From Bacillota bacterium (GTDB lineage: Bacteria; Bacillota; Clostridia; Lachnospirales; Lachnospiraceae): 64,000 nucleotides of DNA. Below the pieces are notes generated by a model. It had not been told where the DNA came from. It ran no database searches and saw nothing but the letters and a program-made list of their open reading frames with translations. This document shows positions 17,989-26,845 of this stretch, in pieces (position 1 is the stretch's first letter; each line of letters opens with the position of its first letter). The position numbers were made by a program, and so were the translations under genes. The stretch lies in NCBI GenBank assembly GCA_023416695.1, contig JAEZGY010000084.1:12181-76180 (forward strand), given 5' to 3'.

Positions 17989-20373
17989 TTAATTTACATA
18001 GTATCTCTTTATTTGATCATTATCAGCATTCAATACAGCTGTGACTGATATATAGTCTGCAGTAACATTAACTAGCTTATTCTTTGTACGCATTTGTTGT
18101 ATTTGACTAGATGTTATCTCATTCTTAGGAATTGGATATGCCGCTAACGCAGCATTATCAGCAATCTTTCGAACACGAATCCGTATGTAACCACTACATT
18201 TGTTTAGTACATTGCCGAAGATTTGTGGGTTCTTTACACCCTCCATACAAATAATATTGATTACCGAATCAGTTTTACTAAGGCCAATGTTCTTAAAGAC
18301 ATTACCACTGATGATAGGGCTATCCCATTGCATCACCCGGATTGGATAATAACTCAAATTTTCGAAGGTATTATTGGTTATTTTCACATTGGTATGCCAA
18401 CCCTTGTCTGTATAGTGATGACTTCCTACGGCGGATTCTAGGTTTTTAAATACATTATTAGTGATGAGAATATCATCGTTTGGTGTCTTATCATAATTTG
18501 TCCACTTACGTATAAACCCACCAGTATTCTTATCCGGCATATCTAGATTAATCGCCTCTTTTGATCCAATACTAGAACTATGATCTATAAAGATGCAATT
18601 CTTAACTACTACCTTTCTAGAAGCATCCATTTCTATGCAATGACCAGTGCTCATATTCTTAAAGGTAAGTCCCTCAATAGTCACATTATAATTATGGCAC
18701 ATAATAATCCCAAGTGCTATTTCTTTGCCATTAAGGTCAATGACACCGGTACCATCCCCTGGTCCCACAAATCGGATATTTTTTGCACCATTATAACCAG
18801 AATAGATATTATTTGCATTATATCCTCTTGGAGAAACAAGTGAAAACATTCCTGTTGTACCTTTGATTCCTACATTTTTTGTCTCCGTGGTATACTGAAC
18901 AGTAGCACCTGATTCAAACTTTATGGTTGTATTGGATCCAACTGCTAACTCCGCTGAGATCTTATATAAGCCAGGGCCTAGAACCAAGGTTCCACCACCA
19001 TTAGCTTCAATCTGATTCAAATAGGATTGTAACATATAAAACTGTCTGGTTAAATCTTGATAGGTGGATAATACCATGTTGTCTAATTTATATGGTTGGG
19101 TATCAGGGGTTACTCGGTAAGTCTTATTGGCTCCCTCGTAAAAATAATAATGTGTATGTTTGGTTTGTGAGTTATTATAGATTTTTACATAAGGAAGTAC
19201 TGAATTTACACAAGAATTTTTCTTGTACATTTGAGTTATTTGTGCCCCTGTAATGGAGTTTGCTGTCTTCGGACTATTCTTTACAAGCTCTTTATCTGAG
19301 TTAGTACAAGCAATTGCCATAATTGGGAGGGGTACTGCATTGAATTTATTACCAGTAATTACTGGATTTTTAACCCCACCAAGGTAGATTCCTCTAGCAA
19401 AGTCTGTAGAACCTTTTATAATTTTTACCCCTGTTCCTACATTGGTAAAGCTATTATTTAAAAACTTAGGAGCATCCCAATTCAAGGCTCGAATTACGTC
19501 GCTAGCAATGTTTTTAAATGCATTTTTCTCAATCACAATGTTAATAAAATATCTATCCTTTACGAACCTTACACTAGAAATTCCTCTTTGCAAGTTACCA
19601 AATTTACAATTCACAATAGTAATGTTCTTGTTAATGGAATTATCATGTTTCACCCAGGTCTTCGTTTGTTTTTTTTCTTTTGCAGGGATATCTAACAAAA
19701 TTCCAGTTGTCTTAGATTTTTGACCGCTAAAACTGCAATTACTAATTTTAACATTTTTACAACCATTTACAGTGATAATATAGGTAGAGCCTATCACATT
19801 TTTGAAAATAATATTATTAACTACTACCTTATTATTATGGGCCATAAAGATTGCACTAGCGGAGCTTCCTCCCATATCAATGGTAGCCCCCTTTCCGCCT
19901 ATGATAGAAATATTTTGAGCACCGTTAAAAGCAGCGGTACTATTTTTTGCATTTTGCTTACTTGGTGGTACTAAGTAAAACATATAAGCAGATGCTTTCA
20001 GAGTTTTTACCCCGGTAGAACTTAGTTTCTTTAGAACTGTTCCTGGACTAAGCTTTATAGTAACATTAGAAGGAATACATAAGGTATTGGTGATGTAATA
20101 AACACCTTTCTGTAAAACTAGTGTTCCTCCACCCTTCTTTTCTAAAAACTCAAAATATGATTTTAACATGTAGTAATGCTGTGTTTTCTTATTGTAGTTC
20201 TTACTCTTCATGTACTGACCTTTAACTGGCTTTGTTTTTGTGGTAACCGTATAGGTCTTATAAGTAGCTGCTTTCACTTCTGTGGTGTGGGATAGTTTTC
20301 CCACTCCAAGATACATCAAAAGAAAAACCGAACTAACTAAGCATATACGCACAATTATCCATTTTATCCTCAT
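17989..20373 (-). CDS. Secreted protein with two tandem parallel beta-helix (pectate-lyase-like) domains
   Basis: 794 residues from ATG 20373, preceded by TTGGAG at good spacing; the ATG at 20391 has no site. The signal peptide has a KWIIVRICLVSSVFLLMYLGV core and a cleavage region near VKAAT. The mature chain is an internal duplication. The first half has GGGTLVLQKGVYYI and the second GGGTLVLGPGLYKI, each followed by beta-helix coils rich in NITIVNC/NVTIEG turns. Each half ends with a matching ITGAQITQMYKKN or ITSSQIQQMRTKN motif. Similar folds occur in polysaccharide lyases, epimerases and passive surface proteins; no catalytic set can be assigned. Its place among surface-polysaccharide genes suggests glycan binding or processing. 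Confidence 0.82.
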   Translation of the reverse strand: MRIKWIIVRICLVSSVFLLMYLGVGKLSHTTEVKAATYKTYTVTTKTKPVKGQYMKSKNYNKKTQHYYMLKSYFEFLEKKGGGTLVLQKGVYYITNTLCIPSNVTIKLSPGTVLKKLSSTGVKTLKASAYMFYLVPPSKQNAKNSTAAFNGAQNISIIGGKGATIDMGGSSASAIFMAHNNKVVVNNIIFKNVIGSTYIITVNGCKNVKISNCSFSGQKSKTTGILLDIPAKEKKQTKTWVKHDNSINKNITIVNCKFGNLQRGISSVRFVKDRYFINIVIEKNAFKNIASDVIRALNWDAPKFLNNSFTNVGTGVKIIKGSTDFARGIYLGGVKNPVITGNKFNAVPLPIMAIACTNSDKELVKNSPKTANSITGAQITQMYKKNSCVNSVLPYVKIYNNSQTKHTHYYFYEGANKTYRVTPDTQPYKLDNMVLSTYQDLTRQFYMLQSYLNQIEANGGGTLVLGPGLYKISAELAVGSNTTIKFESGATVQYTTETKNVGIKGTTGMFSLVSPRGYNANNIYSGYNGAKNIRFVGPGDGTGVIDLNGKEIALGIIMCHNYNVTIEGLTFKNMSTGHCIEMDASRKVVVKNCIFIDHSSSIGSKEAINLDMPDKNTGGFIRKWTNYDKTPNDDILITNNVFKNLESAVGSHHYTDKGWHTNVKITNNTFENLSYYPIRVMQWDSPIISGNVFKNIGLSKTDSVINIICMEGVKNPQIFGNVLNKCSGYIRIRVRKIADNAALAAYPIPKNEITSSQIQQMRTKNKLVNVTADYISVTAVLNADNDQIKRYYVN

Positions 20374-20514
20374 GTATTCATCTCCAATCATTATTTTTGA
20401 CTAGTCCCATACTATTTGTATCGACATAAATTGCATTATCCTTTATGTTTATGCTACTAGTTATATCGATTGATCCATTATATAAAAGAATATTTTACAC
20501 TAATAATACATACA

Positions 20515-20543
20515 TTGACACTATTCGATGTATGTGATATAAT
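20515..20543 (+). promoter_or_regulatory. Consensus sigma-A promoter of the acyltransferase gene
   Basis: TTGACA at 20515-20520, exactly 17 nt, then TATAAT at 20538-20543: both hexamers match the consensus perfectly. The expected start is about 55 nt before the ATG at 20607. Confidence 0.85.
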
Positions 20544-20606
20544 CCTTTGAATTGCTATTTCGAAAATGGATTGAATTCTAAAGTTTTATAGAAAAGGAGA
20601 ACCTAT

Positions 20607-21734
20607 ATGAATAATGTAGTTGGGCAAACAGCAAAAGGGAATACCCCGTTTGTTGGAACCAGAGACTATTGGCTTGACAATATAAAAGGAGTTCTTTTAA
20701 TTTTAGTAGTAGTTGGACATATGACTGCTAGCCTGAGGGATTACTATCCAGATATTAAACTACTATATAACTGTATTAATACCTTCCATATGTGTGCATT
20801 TTTAATTATTACGGGATATCTGTCCAAACGAAGAATCGATCAGAAGGATTATATCAGTGTAATTAACAAAAACGTAATTCCATATGGCTTGGCTCAACTT
20901 CTAATCTATGTATTTATCTCTCTAGTACCTAATGGATATAAGGCAGCAAGTGTATCAGGAACATTTTCTGCTAAGTATTTTACCTTTACTGTTCCAATCT
21001 ATCAGCTTTGGTACCTAGCCGCTTTAATCATCTTTATGATAATTTGTATTAAATTGCAGCCAAAACGACACCCTGTGATATTCTTTGTGTCCGCCTTTGT
21101 TCTTAGCTTAGTAAGTGGCTACTTAACGCAGATCACTGTATTTCGTTTTTCTAAAGCCATTGGCTATTTTCCATTCTTTTTAATTGGTTACTTCTTTCCA
21201 AAGAATGGGATGGAGTTTATTCGTAAAAAGTTATGGCTCTGTATTCCAGCTATAGCCATATTTGTAGGATTGTTATATTGGTTAAACCTCCCAGGAAGCA
21301 GTGCTATTTCTGATTTGTATGGTTTTTCACGTGCTTATGAGAAGTTTTCCCATGTGTATGCTAACTTCCCACCAGTACTTGCAAGAGCTCTTTTCTTAAC
21401 TATAGTACCAATCATCTCCTTTGCCTTCTTCTCCTTAGTACCTAGAAGAAAGACGATTTTTACCAAGCTTGGCCAACGTAGTATGTATATCTTTGTATTG
21501 CATATTATACCACTTGTCCTTCTTAGAAGTATTAACTACAAGACAAAGTTCCTAAGTGATTTGGATGAGCGATATATGAGAGTTTTATTTGTTATTCTCT
21601 GTATTGCAATAACCTTTGTACTAGCTAGTAATATCGTTTATAAAATATTTAGACCATTGTTAGAACCTAAGTTTGATATAAGAACCGCAGTTGGTGATTT
21701 ATATGAGCGACACAAAAAACTAAAAGAAAAATAG
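20607..21734 (+). CDS. Membrane acyltransferase family 3 (fucose 4-O-acetylase-like)
   Basis: 375 residues, about ten membrane segments. It starts DYWLDNIKGVLLILVVVGHM; the His in VVGHM is the conserved His of acyltransferase-3 enzymes. NTFHMCAFLIITGYLSK then matches the second family motif (FHMP..F..SG in relatives). These proteins move acyl groups from the cytoplasm to extracytoplasmic sugars. It probably O-acetylates the surface polysaccharide encoded around it. It has its own strong promoter and a GAAAAGGAGAACC ribosome site, and opposes the beta-helix gene across a 233-bp divergent region. Confidence 0.88.
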   Translation: MNNVVGQTAKGNTPFVGTRDYWLDNIKGVLLILVVVGHMTASLRDYYPDIKLLYNCINTFHMCAFLIITGYLSKRRIDQKDYISVINKNVIPYGLAQLLIYVFISLVPNGYKAASVSGTFSAKYFTFTVPIYQLWYLAALIIFMIICIKLQPKRHPVIFFVSAFVLSLVSGYLTQITVFRFSKAIGYFPFFLIGYFFPKNGMEFIRKKLWLCIPAIAIFVGLLYWLNLPGSSAISDLYGFSRAYEKFSHVYANFPPVLARALFLTIVPIISFAFFSLVPRRKTIFTKLGQRSMYIFVLHIIPLVLLRSINYKTKFLSDLDERYMRVLFVILCIAITFVLASNIVYKIFRPLLEPKFDIRTAVGDLYERHKKLKEK

Positions 21735-21752
21735 GGATGCCAAGTCGATTTC

Positions 21753-21781
21753 TTGACAATCATGTCGAATTGTGGCATAAT
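21753..21781 (+). promoter_or_regulatory. Strong sigma-A promoter upstream of the MATE-kinase gene
   Basis: TTGACA at 21753-21758, 17-nt spacer, CATAAT at 21776-21781 (11 of 12 consensus bases). It lies just after the acyltransferase stop codon and before the hairpin at 21802, so transcripts from it must pass that hairpin to reach the ATG at 21909. Confidence 0.75.
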
Positions 21782-21801
21782 ACTTTGAGCAAACAGAAAA
21801 T

Positions 21802-21840
21802 AGAACGTAGAATTTTCACGAATTCTACGCTCTTTTTTTG
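21802..21840 (+). terminator. Intrinsic terminator, possibly a leader attenuator
   Basis: A 13-bp stem (21802-21814 with 21821-21833, one mismatch) with a 6-nt loop is followed by seven T. It ends transcripts from the acyltransferase gene. Because a promoter lies about 20 nt upstream and the MATE ATG about 70 nt downstream, it may also attenuate that gene. Confidence 0.85.
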
Positions 21841-21908
21841 TGTTTTTCGCAGTTTTCAGGCAGCTTTTCTCTGATAAAGACTCCAAAATCTATTTTTAGG
21901 AGGAGACT

Positions 21909-23951
21909 ATGAATCAAACAAATAGCAGTCATTTTTTGGGAACTGAAAAAATTTCAAAGCTTATGTTAAAATTTTCTATCCCATGTGTTCTTTCACTTTT
22001 AGTGAGCGCACTTTACAATATTGTGGACCAAATTTTTATTGGTAACAGTGAACTTAGTGCCCTAGGAAATGCCGCAACAGGCGTAGTGTTTCCTATTTTC
22101 GTGGTTGCCCAAGCCTTTGCTTGGTGTTTCGGTGATGGATGTGGAGCCTATCTCAATCTTTGCCAGGGCAAAAATGATACCAAAAGCGCCCACAAGGTCA
22201 TTGGAACTGGTATTACAATTACATTAGTAACAAGCCTTGTGTTAATTGCTATCTTTTATCCTTTTAAAACACAACTTTTAACAATATTCGGTGCATCCGA
22301 AAATAGCATTGGAATGGCTATTGAGTATTTAGACATCATTCTCGCTTTTTTCCCTGCTTTTATGTTATCCAATATGATGAATGGGGTAATACGTTCGGAT
22401 GGTAGTCCTACTTGGTCCATGACCTCTCTACTTGTAGGTGCCATAGTTAATATTATACTTGATCCAATCTTTATCTTTGGTTTGCATTGGGGTATGGCAG
22501 GTGCTGCACTGGCCACTGTCATTGGACAAACAGTCTCTTTTATCATCAGTGCTCTGTATTTCTTTAGACCAAAAACGTTTAAACTAAGTTTAAAAAGTTT
22601 TATTCCTGATTTAAAGTCATTTTCGGATGCATTAAAGCTAGGAGCATCCTCATTTATTACACAAATAACCATTGTTATCATCTCTCTTGTTTGCAACATT
22701 ATGCTAGTGAGATATGGAGCAAGGTCACACTATGGTGTGGATATACCTATTGCAGTTATGGCCATTCAGAATAAGGTCCTTACTGTAGTCATCAACCTTG
22801 TAGTAGGGATTGTATTGGGATGTCAGCCAATTATTGGTTATAATATTGGTGCAAGAAAATACGATCGAGTTAAGAAGCTATATAAATCTATTCTTTTATG
22901 TACTGTAGCAATTGGAATTTCTTCTACGTTGCTATTAGTTCTTGCTCCAAAGGCCTTAGTGGGATTGTTTGGTAATCCAACCAATATTCCGAATCCTGAT
23001 GCTTACTGGGATTTTGCCGAAAAAACCTTCCGCATCTTTATGTCACTTATTACCTTTACTTGTACTATTAAAATGTCTTCTATCTTCTTTCAAGCAACTG
23101 GAAAACCAATTCATGCTGTTTTGGCCTCAATGGTACGAGACATCGTATGCTTTGTACCTTTGATTATACTCCTTCCAATGTTTTTTGGGATCGACGGTAT
23201 TCTATTTGCTGGACCGATTGCAGACTTTATCGCTATGATTGTGTCTACTGTTCTGACTTTCACTTATTTTAAAACATTAAGAGAAGACAAGTATATAGAA
23301 CAAGAAAAAGTTGTTATGAAGGAGTCTCATAAGGGTGTAATCATTACCATCGCAAGAGAACACGGCTCCTCAGGAAAGCAGATTGGTAAGCTGGTAGCTG
23401 AGAACCTTCAGATTCCATTTTACTATAAAGAAATGACCGCCCTTGCTGCGCAGGAAAGCGGTCTTCACAAGGAGTTCATTTCAGATATTAATAAGAATTC
23501 CCCTAATGTGATGCATGAACTATATTTAAGTACCAATGTGATTCAACAAGCAATCGCAGCACAAGAAAAAATTATTCATAAAATAGCAGATCACGGAAGC
23601 TGTGTTATCGTTGGTCGAGCGGCTGACCATGTTCTACGTAACCATGAAGATGTTATTAGAATTTTCATATATGCTCCAAAGGATTATCGTGTGAAACGTA
23701 TCATGAAGGTTTACGGCGACTCCATAGAAGAAGCGAGTAAGAATATTCACCGCTCTGATGAAGCAAGAGCTGCTTATTACAAGAATATCTCCGGCAATCA
23801 CTGGGGAGATAGAGAAAATTATGATCTTCTAATTGACAGCTCCATTGGTGTAAAAGCATGTGCAGATGCCATCTGCGAATATATCCATGCTAGTGGCCAT
23901 TTTGGCGAGATAAATCATCGTAGAAATACAGAAAGTGAAAAAACTGCTTAG
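21909..23951 (+). CDS. MATE-family transporter fused to a cytidylate-kinase-like domain
   Basis: 680 residues, much longer than a normal MATE pump (about 450). Residues 1-455 are a complete 12-helix MATE transporter starting LGTEKISKLMLKFSIPCVLS. Residues 475-660 are a soluble cytidylate-kinase-like (Cytidylate_kin2) domain beginning VIITIAREHGSSGKQIG, a P-loop variant. CVIVGRAADHVL and DLLIDSSIGV follow, both typical of the family. The kinase part would lie in the cytoplasm. The family's substrate is unknown; stand-alone and MATE-fused forms occur in Lachnospiraceae. The pump part would export cationic drugs or metabolites using Na or H. AGGAGGAGACT ribosome site. Confidence 0.9.
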   Translation: MNQTNSSHFLGTEKISKLMLKFSIPCVLSLLVSALYNIVDQIFIGNSELSALGNAATGVVFPIFVVAQAFAWCFGDGCGAYLNLCQGKNDTKSAHKVIGTGITITLVTSLVLIAIFYPFKTQLLTIFGASENSIGMAIEYLDIILAFFPAFMLSNMMNGVIRSDGSPTWSMTSLLVGAIVNIILDPIFIFGLHWGMAGAALATVIGQTVSFIISALYFFRPKTFKLSLKSFIPDLKSFSDALKLGASSFITQITIVIISLVCNIMLVRYGARSHYGVDIPIAVMAIQNKVLTVVINLVVGIVLGCQPIIGYNIGARKYDRVKKLYKSILLCTVAIGISSTLLLVLAPKALVGLFGNPTNIPNPDAYWDFAEKTFRIFMSLITFTCTIKMSSIFFQATGKPIHAVLASMVRDIVCFVPLIILLPMFFGIDGILFAGPIADFIAMIVSTVLTFTYFKTLREDKYIEQEKVVMKESHKGVIITIAREHGSSGKQIGKLVAENLQIPFYYKEMTALAAQESGLHKEFISDINKNSPNVMHELYLSTNVIQQAIAAQEKIIHKIADHGSCVIVGRAADHVLRNHEDVIRIFIYAPKDYRVKRIMKVYGDSIEEASKNIHRSDEARAAYYKNISGNHWGDRENYDLLIDSSIGVKACADAICEYIHASGHFGEINHRRNTESEKTA

Positions 23952-23965
23952 TCTAAACTACAAAT

Positions 23966-24011
23966 AAAAAGCAACCTCAGGACTCCCTAAAGAGCACCAA
24001 GGTTGCTTTTT
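23966..24011. terminator. Bidirectional intrinsic terminator between convergent genes
   Basis: A 12-bp perfect stem (23966-23977 with 24000-24011) has A and T runs at both ends, so it can act in both directions. It lies between the MATE-kinase gene and the GT-TagF gene, ending both transcripts. Confidence 0.85.
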
Positions 24012-24018
24012 TTACTCA

Positions 24019-26841
24019 TTATTTTCTACTCAGATACTCCAATGCTGCTTCATACACACGTTCACAGTTATTGGTATCATTAAATGCAAAGAACTTATCT
24101 ATACGTTCTCTATATTTCTCTTTTAGCTGACAATTATTCTTCATATACTCACAAAGTTCAGCAATAACTTCTTCTGTATTGACACATACTGGACCAAATC
24201 CCATAGTATCATACTTTAAACCACCCTCATCATACTGAGGTGGTAGCGTATCTGGATGGAAGTACACAAGTGGCTTACGCATATTTGCAAAGTCAAACTG
24301 AATTCCACTGTGATCTGTCAACATAAGAGATGCTTCAGTAAGCATTTTCTCATAACTGATATCCCCAGCTCCTGCGATGATATCCACATAATCATTGGTG
24401 TCAAAATCTCTAATTTGAGGACTTAGTATTGGGTGTATTAGATATTTTATTCGATAATTGTTCTCTTTTGCAGCTTCTATCAAGCGTTTATCATTAATTA
24501 ATGTGTTATATATTCTAAAGTATTCTGTATACTTAAAGTTCTCACTATACTCATGCATACTACCTTTTTTGTTGGTTCCTGCTGTAACATTACGTCTCCA
24601 AGTTGGACTAATCAGAATATAGCGCTGATCATTACTAATAAGGCCATCATAACGAGGAGCACCTGTTAGGACAAGTTGCTCAGGCTTATAGCCGTACACT
24701 GGATGGGATAAATTCTCTACCTCATATGGAGATACACAAAAATAGAGTTTCGTATTATCGAATAAACGATTCTGATATTGAGCAATTCTTTGAATCGTTA
24801 AACCATGCTGCAAACAAGTAATTTCTGCATTAAATAGGTCTCTTACATATTTTTCAACAGCTGCCCAATAACCACAATACAGCTTTACATCAACTCTTGT
24901 AGCAAATACCATTGTGGCATGCAAAGAAATCAGTTTATGCCAGAAGGAATTAAACGCCAGAACAGTCCCATACTTTTCTTTAAGTCTTTTGTACTCTGGA
25001 GCTGTTTTGTTAATAACATAATAGATTCTAATATTCCCTTTGTCTTTTCTCTCACTTACATAACGGTAAAAATACTCTCCATTATCTCCACCTTTAAACA
25101 GCTGATCAAAAGTTAACCATATCTGTTTCTTATAAAAATAAGGACGTGTAATCCAATATACCAAACGAAGAGCCATGCACTTTAGGGAACGTGAACGCTC
25201 ATCCCCATATTTCAGATACCCTAATGTATATTCAAATTCATTTTTAAGAACACGCAGAGGATTCTTCTTGGTTATGACAAAATGCCAATCCTTATTATGG
25301 TATTTTAAAATATGGTTTCCAAAACACCAGTAGCTTTCTCTAAACTTCTCATAGAGCCTTGCTTGAATCTTTTTAAATTTCACATTTAATGGTTGTACAT
25401 GGCCCTGATATTCCAGATTAATTCCAAATTTTACAGTAGTAGTCAATGTATCTACTGGAATTATCAATGTAAAATGATATCCCTTTCTAACACTTTGCTT
25501 AAAGTATTTAACCAAGGAATATATCTCATTTCTTACCCCCGTATAGACAACTCCATTAATCTCAGCAGTAATTTTTATCTGGTCATAGTCTAGGAAGTAA
25601 ACATTAGATGCCTCACCATCGATGACAAGATTTCCATCCTCATAATTGATTGCTTTCACATAAAGTTGAATATTACTAAATTCTTCGATAATAGTTCCTT
25701 TATAGGTTCCTGCAAGTAATTCATTTACTGCTGGTTTATTCTTCTTTCCCTCTTGAACATAGGAAACTTTATATTCAACCTCTTGTTCTTCACCATCATC
25801 TTGATTATCATCCTCATCTAAATTAGACTTGTGAGAAGCATTTAACACCTGTATCATTCCCACTTCTGTAGTCAGATCATAATCGTCATATTTCATCCGA
25901 AGCAGATTAAGTCCCATATAACGTGGTAATACTCTCTTTAGTTCCACCTCATACTGAGATATTATATTATCTGGTATATATTGTAGCGCTTCTTTTACCT
26001 TATCAAAAAACTCATCTAGTTCTTCATTCAATATAACCGCCTTGTAACGGTCATTCATGTTACATGCAAACTTAATCATGATGAGATACAGCATCGCGTA
26101 CTTCTCATAATCATAGGTAGCATTCTGTAAGGTCGGAATAATAAACTCCTCTAAATCCTTTGTATACCAGGTTTTATAAAACTGATCAGGGTAATTATAG
26201 TAATCTGTTTCAAGTACGTTATAGCTAAAGATTCTTTTTCTTACAATTCCATAATAAGGACCATCTTTTAGTAATCGTAATAGCATGTCTACTAGGGACT
26301 GATGCGCTAAGTCCTCTCGAAAGGTTTTCCCTTTAATACCCTCTCTAGCAATAAAATAACTATTCAAATTCATGTTTAAATGGTAGGTCTTCATTGTCAA
26401 ATCTACAATAAAATTACGTTTACCAAACTTCAAATATCCCTTTGCCTGGTCTTTGGCATTAATCAGATTCGGTGTGAGACAAACAAGTCTACTTTCATGT
26501 TTATGAATGAAGTTCTCTAGCTGATGAAACGCCCCTTCTTCATATTTCATATCCTCTGTGATGAAGTTTATATAATCGCCTGTCCAAAATGACTTTGATT
26601 TATTGTAGGCCTCTGCTATGGATAAACCTTTACAGTTGACATATTGAATTGACATTTTATCCTGTAATTCATATTCTTCAGCAATCTTTGCACTCTTTTT
26701 TGAACCTGCTGCATCTAGCACAATAACTTGTATTCCTATATGAGAGTGGTGTTCTACTTCCTGATGAACATTATCTAGGACAAGTTTCAATCTTTTATGA
26801 TCTTCGCTATAAACATTAATTGAAAAATTAATACTACTCAT
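24019..26841 (-). CDS. GT-A glycosyltransferase fused to a CDP-glycerol/ribitol phosphotransferase (TagF/TarL-like)
   Basis: 940 residues. Residues 1-230 resemble a family 2 glycosyltransferase, though the usual DxD is replaced by TEDMKYEEGAF. Residues 370-520 form a beta-rich linker like that of TarL/TarF. From 580 onward is the Glyphos_transf domain, with CLQHGLTIQRI (the HG acid-base His), LTGAPRYDGL, ISPTWRRN and TDHSGIQFDFANMRKP, all standard positions. It likely polymerises or primes a polyol-phosphate chain at the inner membrane face. It is the last gene of the teichoic-acid-like operon. AGGAGTAAAACA ribosome site. Confidence 0.87.
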   Translation of the reverse strand: MSSINFSINVYSEDHKRLKLVLDNVHQEVEHHSHIGIQVIVLDAAGSKKSAKIAEEYELQDKMSIQYVNCKGLSIAEAYNKSKSFWTGDYINFITEDMKYEEGAFHQLENFIHKHESRLVCLTPNLINAKDQAKGYLKFGKRNFIVDLTMKTYHLNMNLNSYFIAREGIKGKTFREDLAHQSLVDMLLRLLKDGPYYGIVRKRIFSYNVLETDYYNYPDQFYKTWYTKDLEEFIIPTLQNATYDYEKYAMLYLIMIKFACNMNDRYKAVILNEELDEFFDKVKEALQYIPDNIISQYEVELKRVLPRYMGLNLLRMKYDDYDLTTEVGMIQVLNASHKSNLDEDDNQDDGEEQEVEYKVSYVQEGKKNKPAVNELLAGTYKGTIIEEFSNIQLYVKAINYEDGNLVIDGEASNVYFLDYDQIKITAEINGVVYTGVRNEIYSLVKYFKQSVRKGYHFTLIIPVDTLTTTVKFGINLEYQGHVQPLNVKFKKIQARLYEKFRESYWCFGNHILKYHNKDWHFVITKKNPLRVLKNEFEYTLGYLKYGDERSRSLKCMALRLVYWITRPYFYKKQIWLTFDQLFKGGDNGEYFYRYVSERKDKGNIRIYYVINKTAPEYKRLKEKYGTVLAFNSFWHKLISLHATMVFATRVDVKLYCGYWAAVEKYVRDLFNAEITCLQHGLTIQRIAQYQNRLFDNTKLYFCVSPYEVENLSHPVYGYKPEQLVLTGAPRYDGLISNDQRYILISPTWRRNVTAGTNKKGSMHEYSENFKYTEYFRIYNTLINDKRLIEAAKENNYRIKYLIHPILSPQIRDFDTNDYVDIIAGAGDISYEKMLTEASLMLTDHSGIQFDFANMRKPLVYFHPDTLPPQYDEGGLKYDTMGFGPVCVNTEEVIAELCEYMKNNCQLKEKYRERIDKFFAFNDTNNCERVYEAALEYLSRK

Positions 26842-26845
26842 TGTT

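Noticed and set aside
18580..19974. Several plus-strand frames of 84-93 codons opposite the beta-helix gene
   Set aside because: They mirror the repetitive beta-helix codons and have no ribosome sites.
22256..22699. 147-codon minus-strand frame opposite the MATE gene
   Set aside because: It is antisense to a clear transporter; its composition reflects the complementary strand and no motif is seen.
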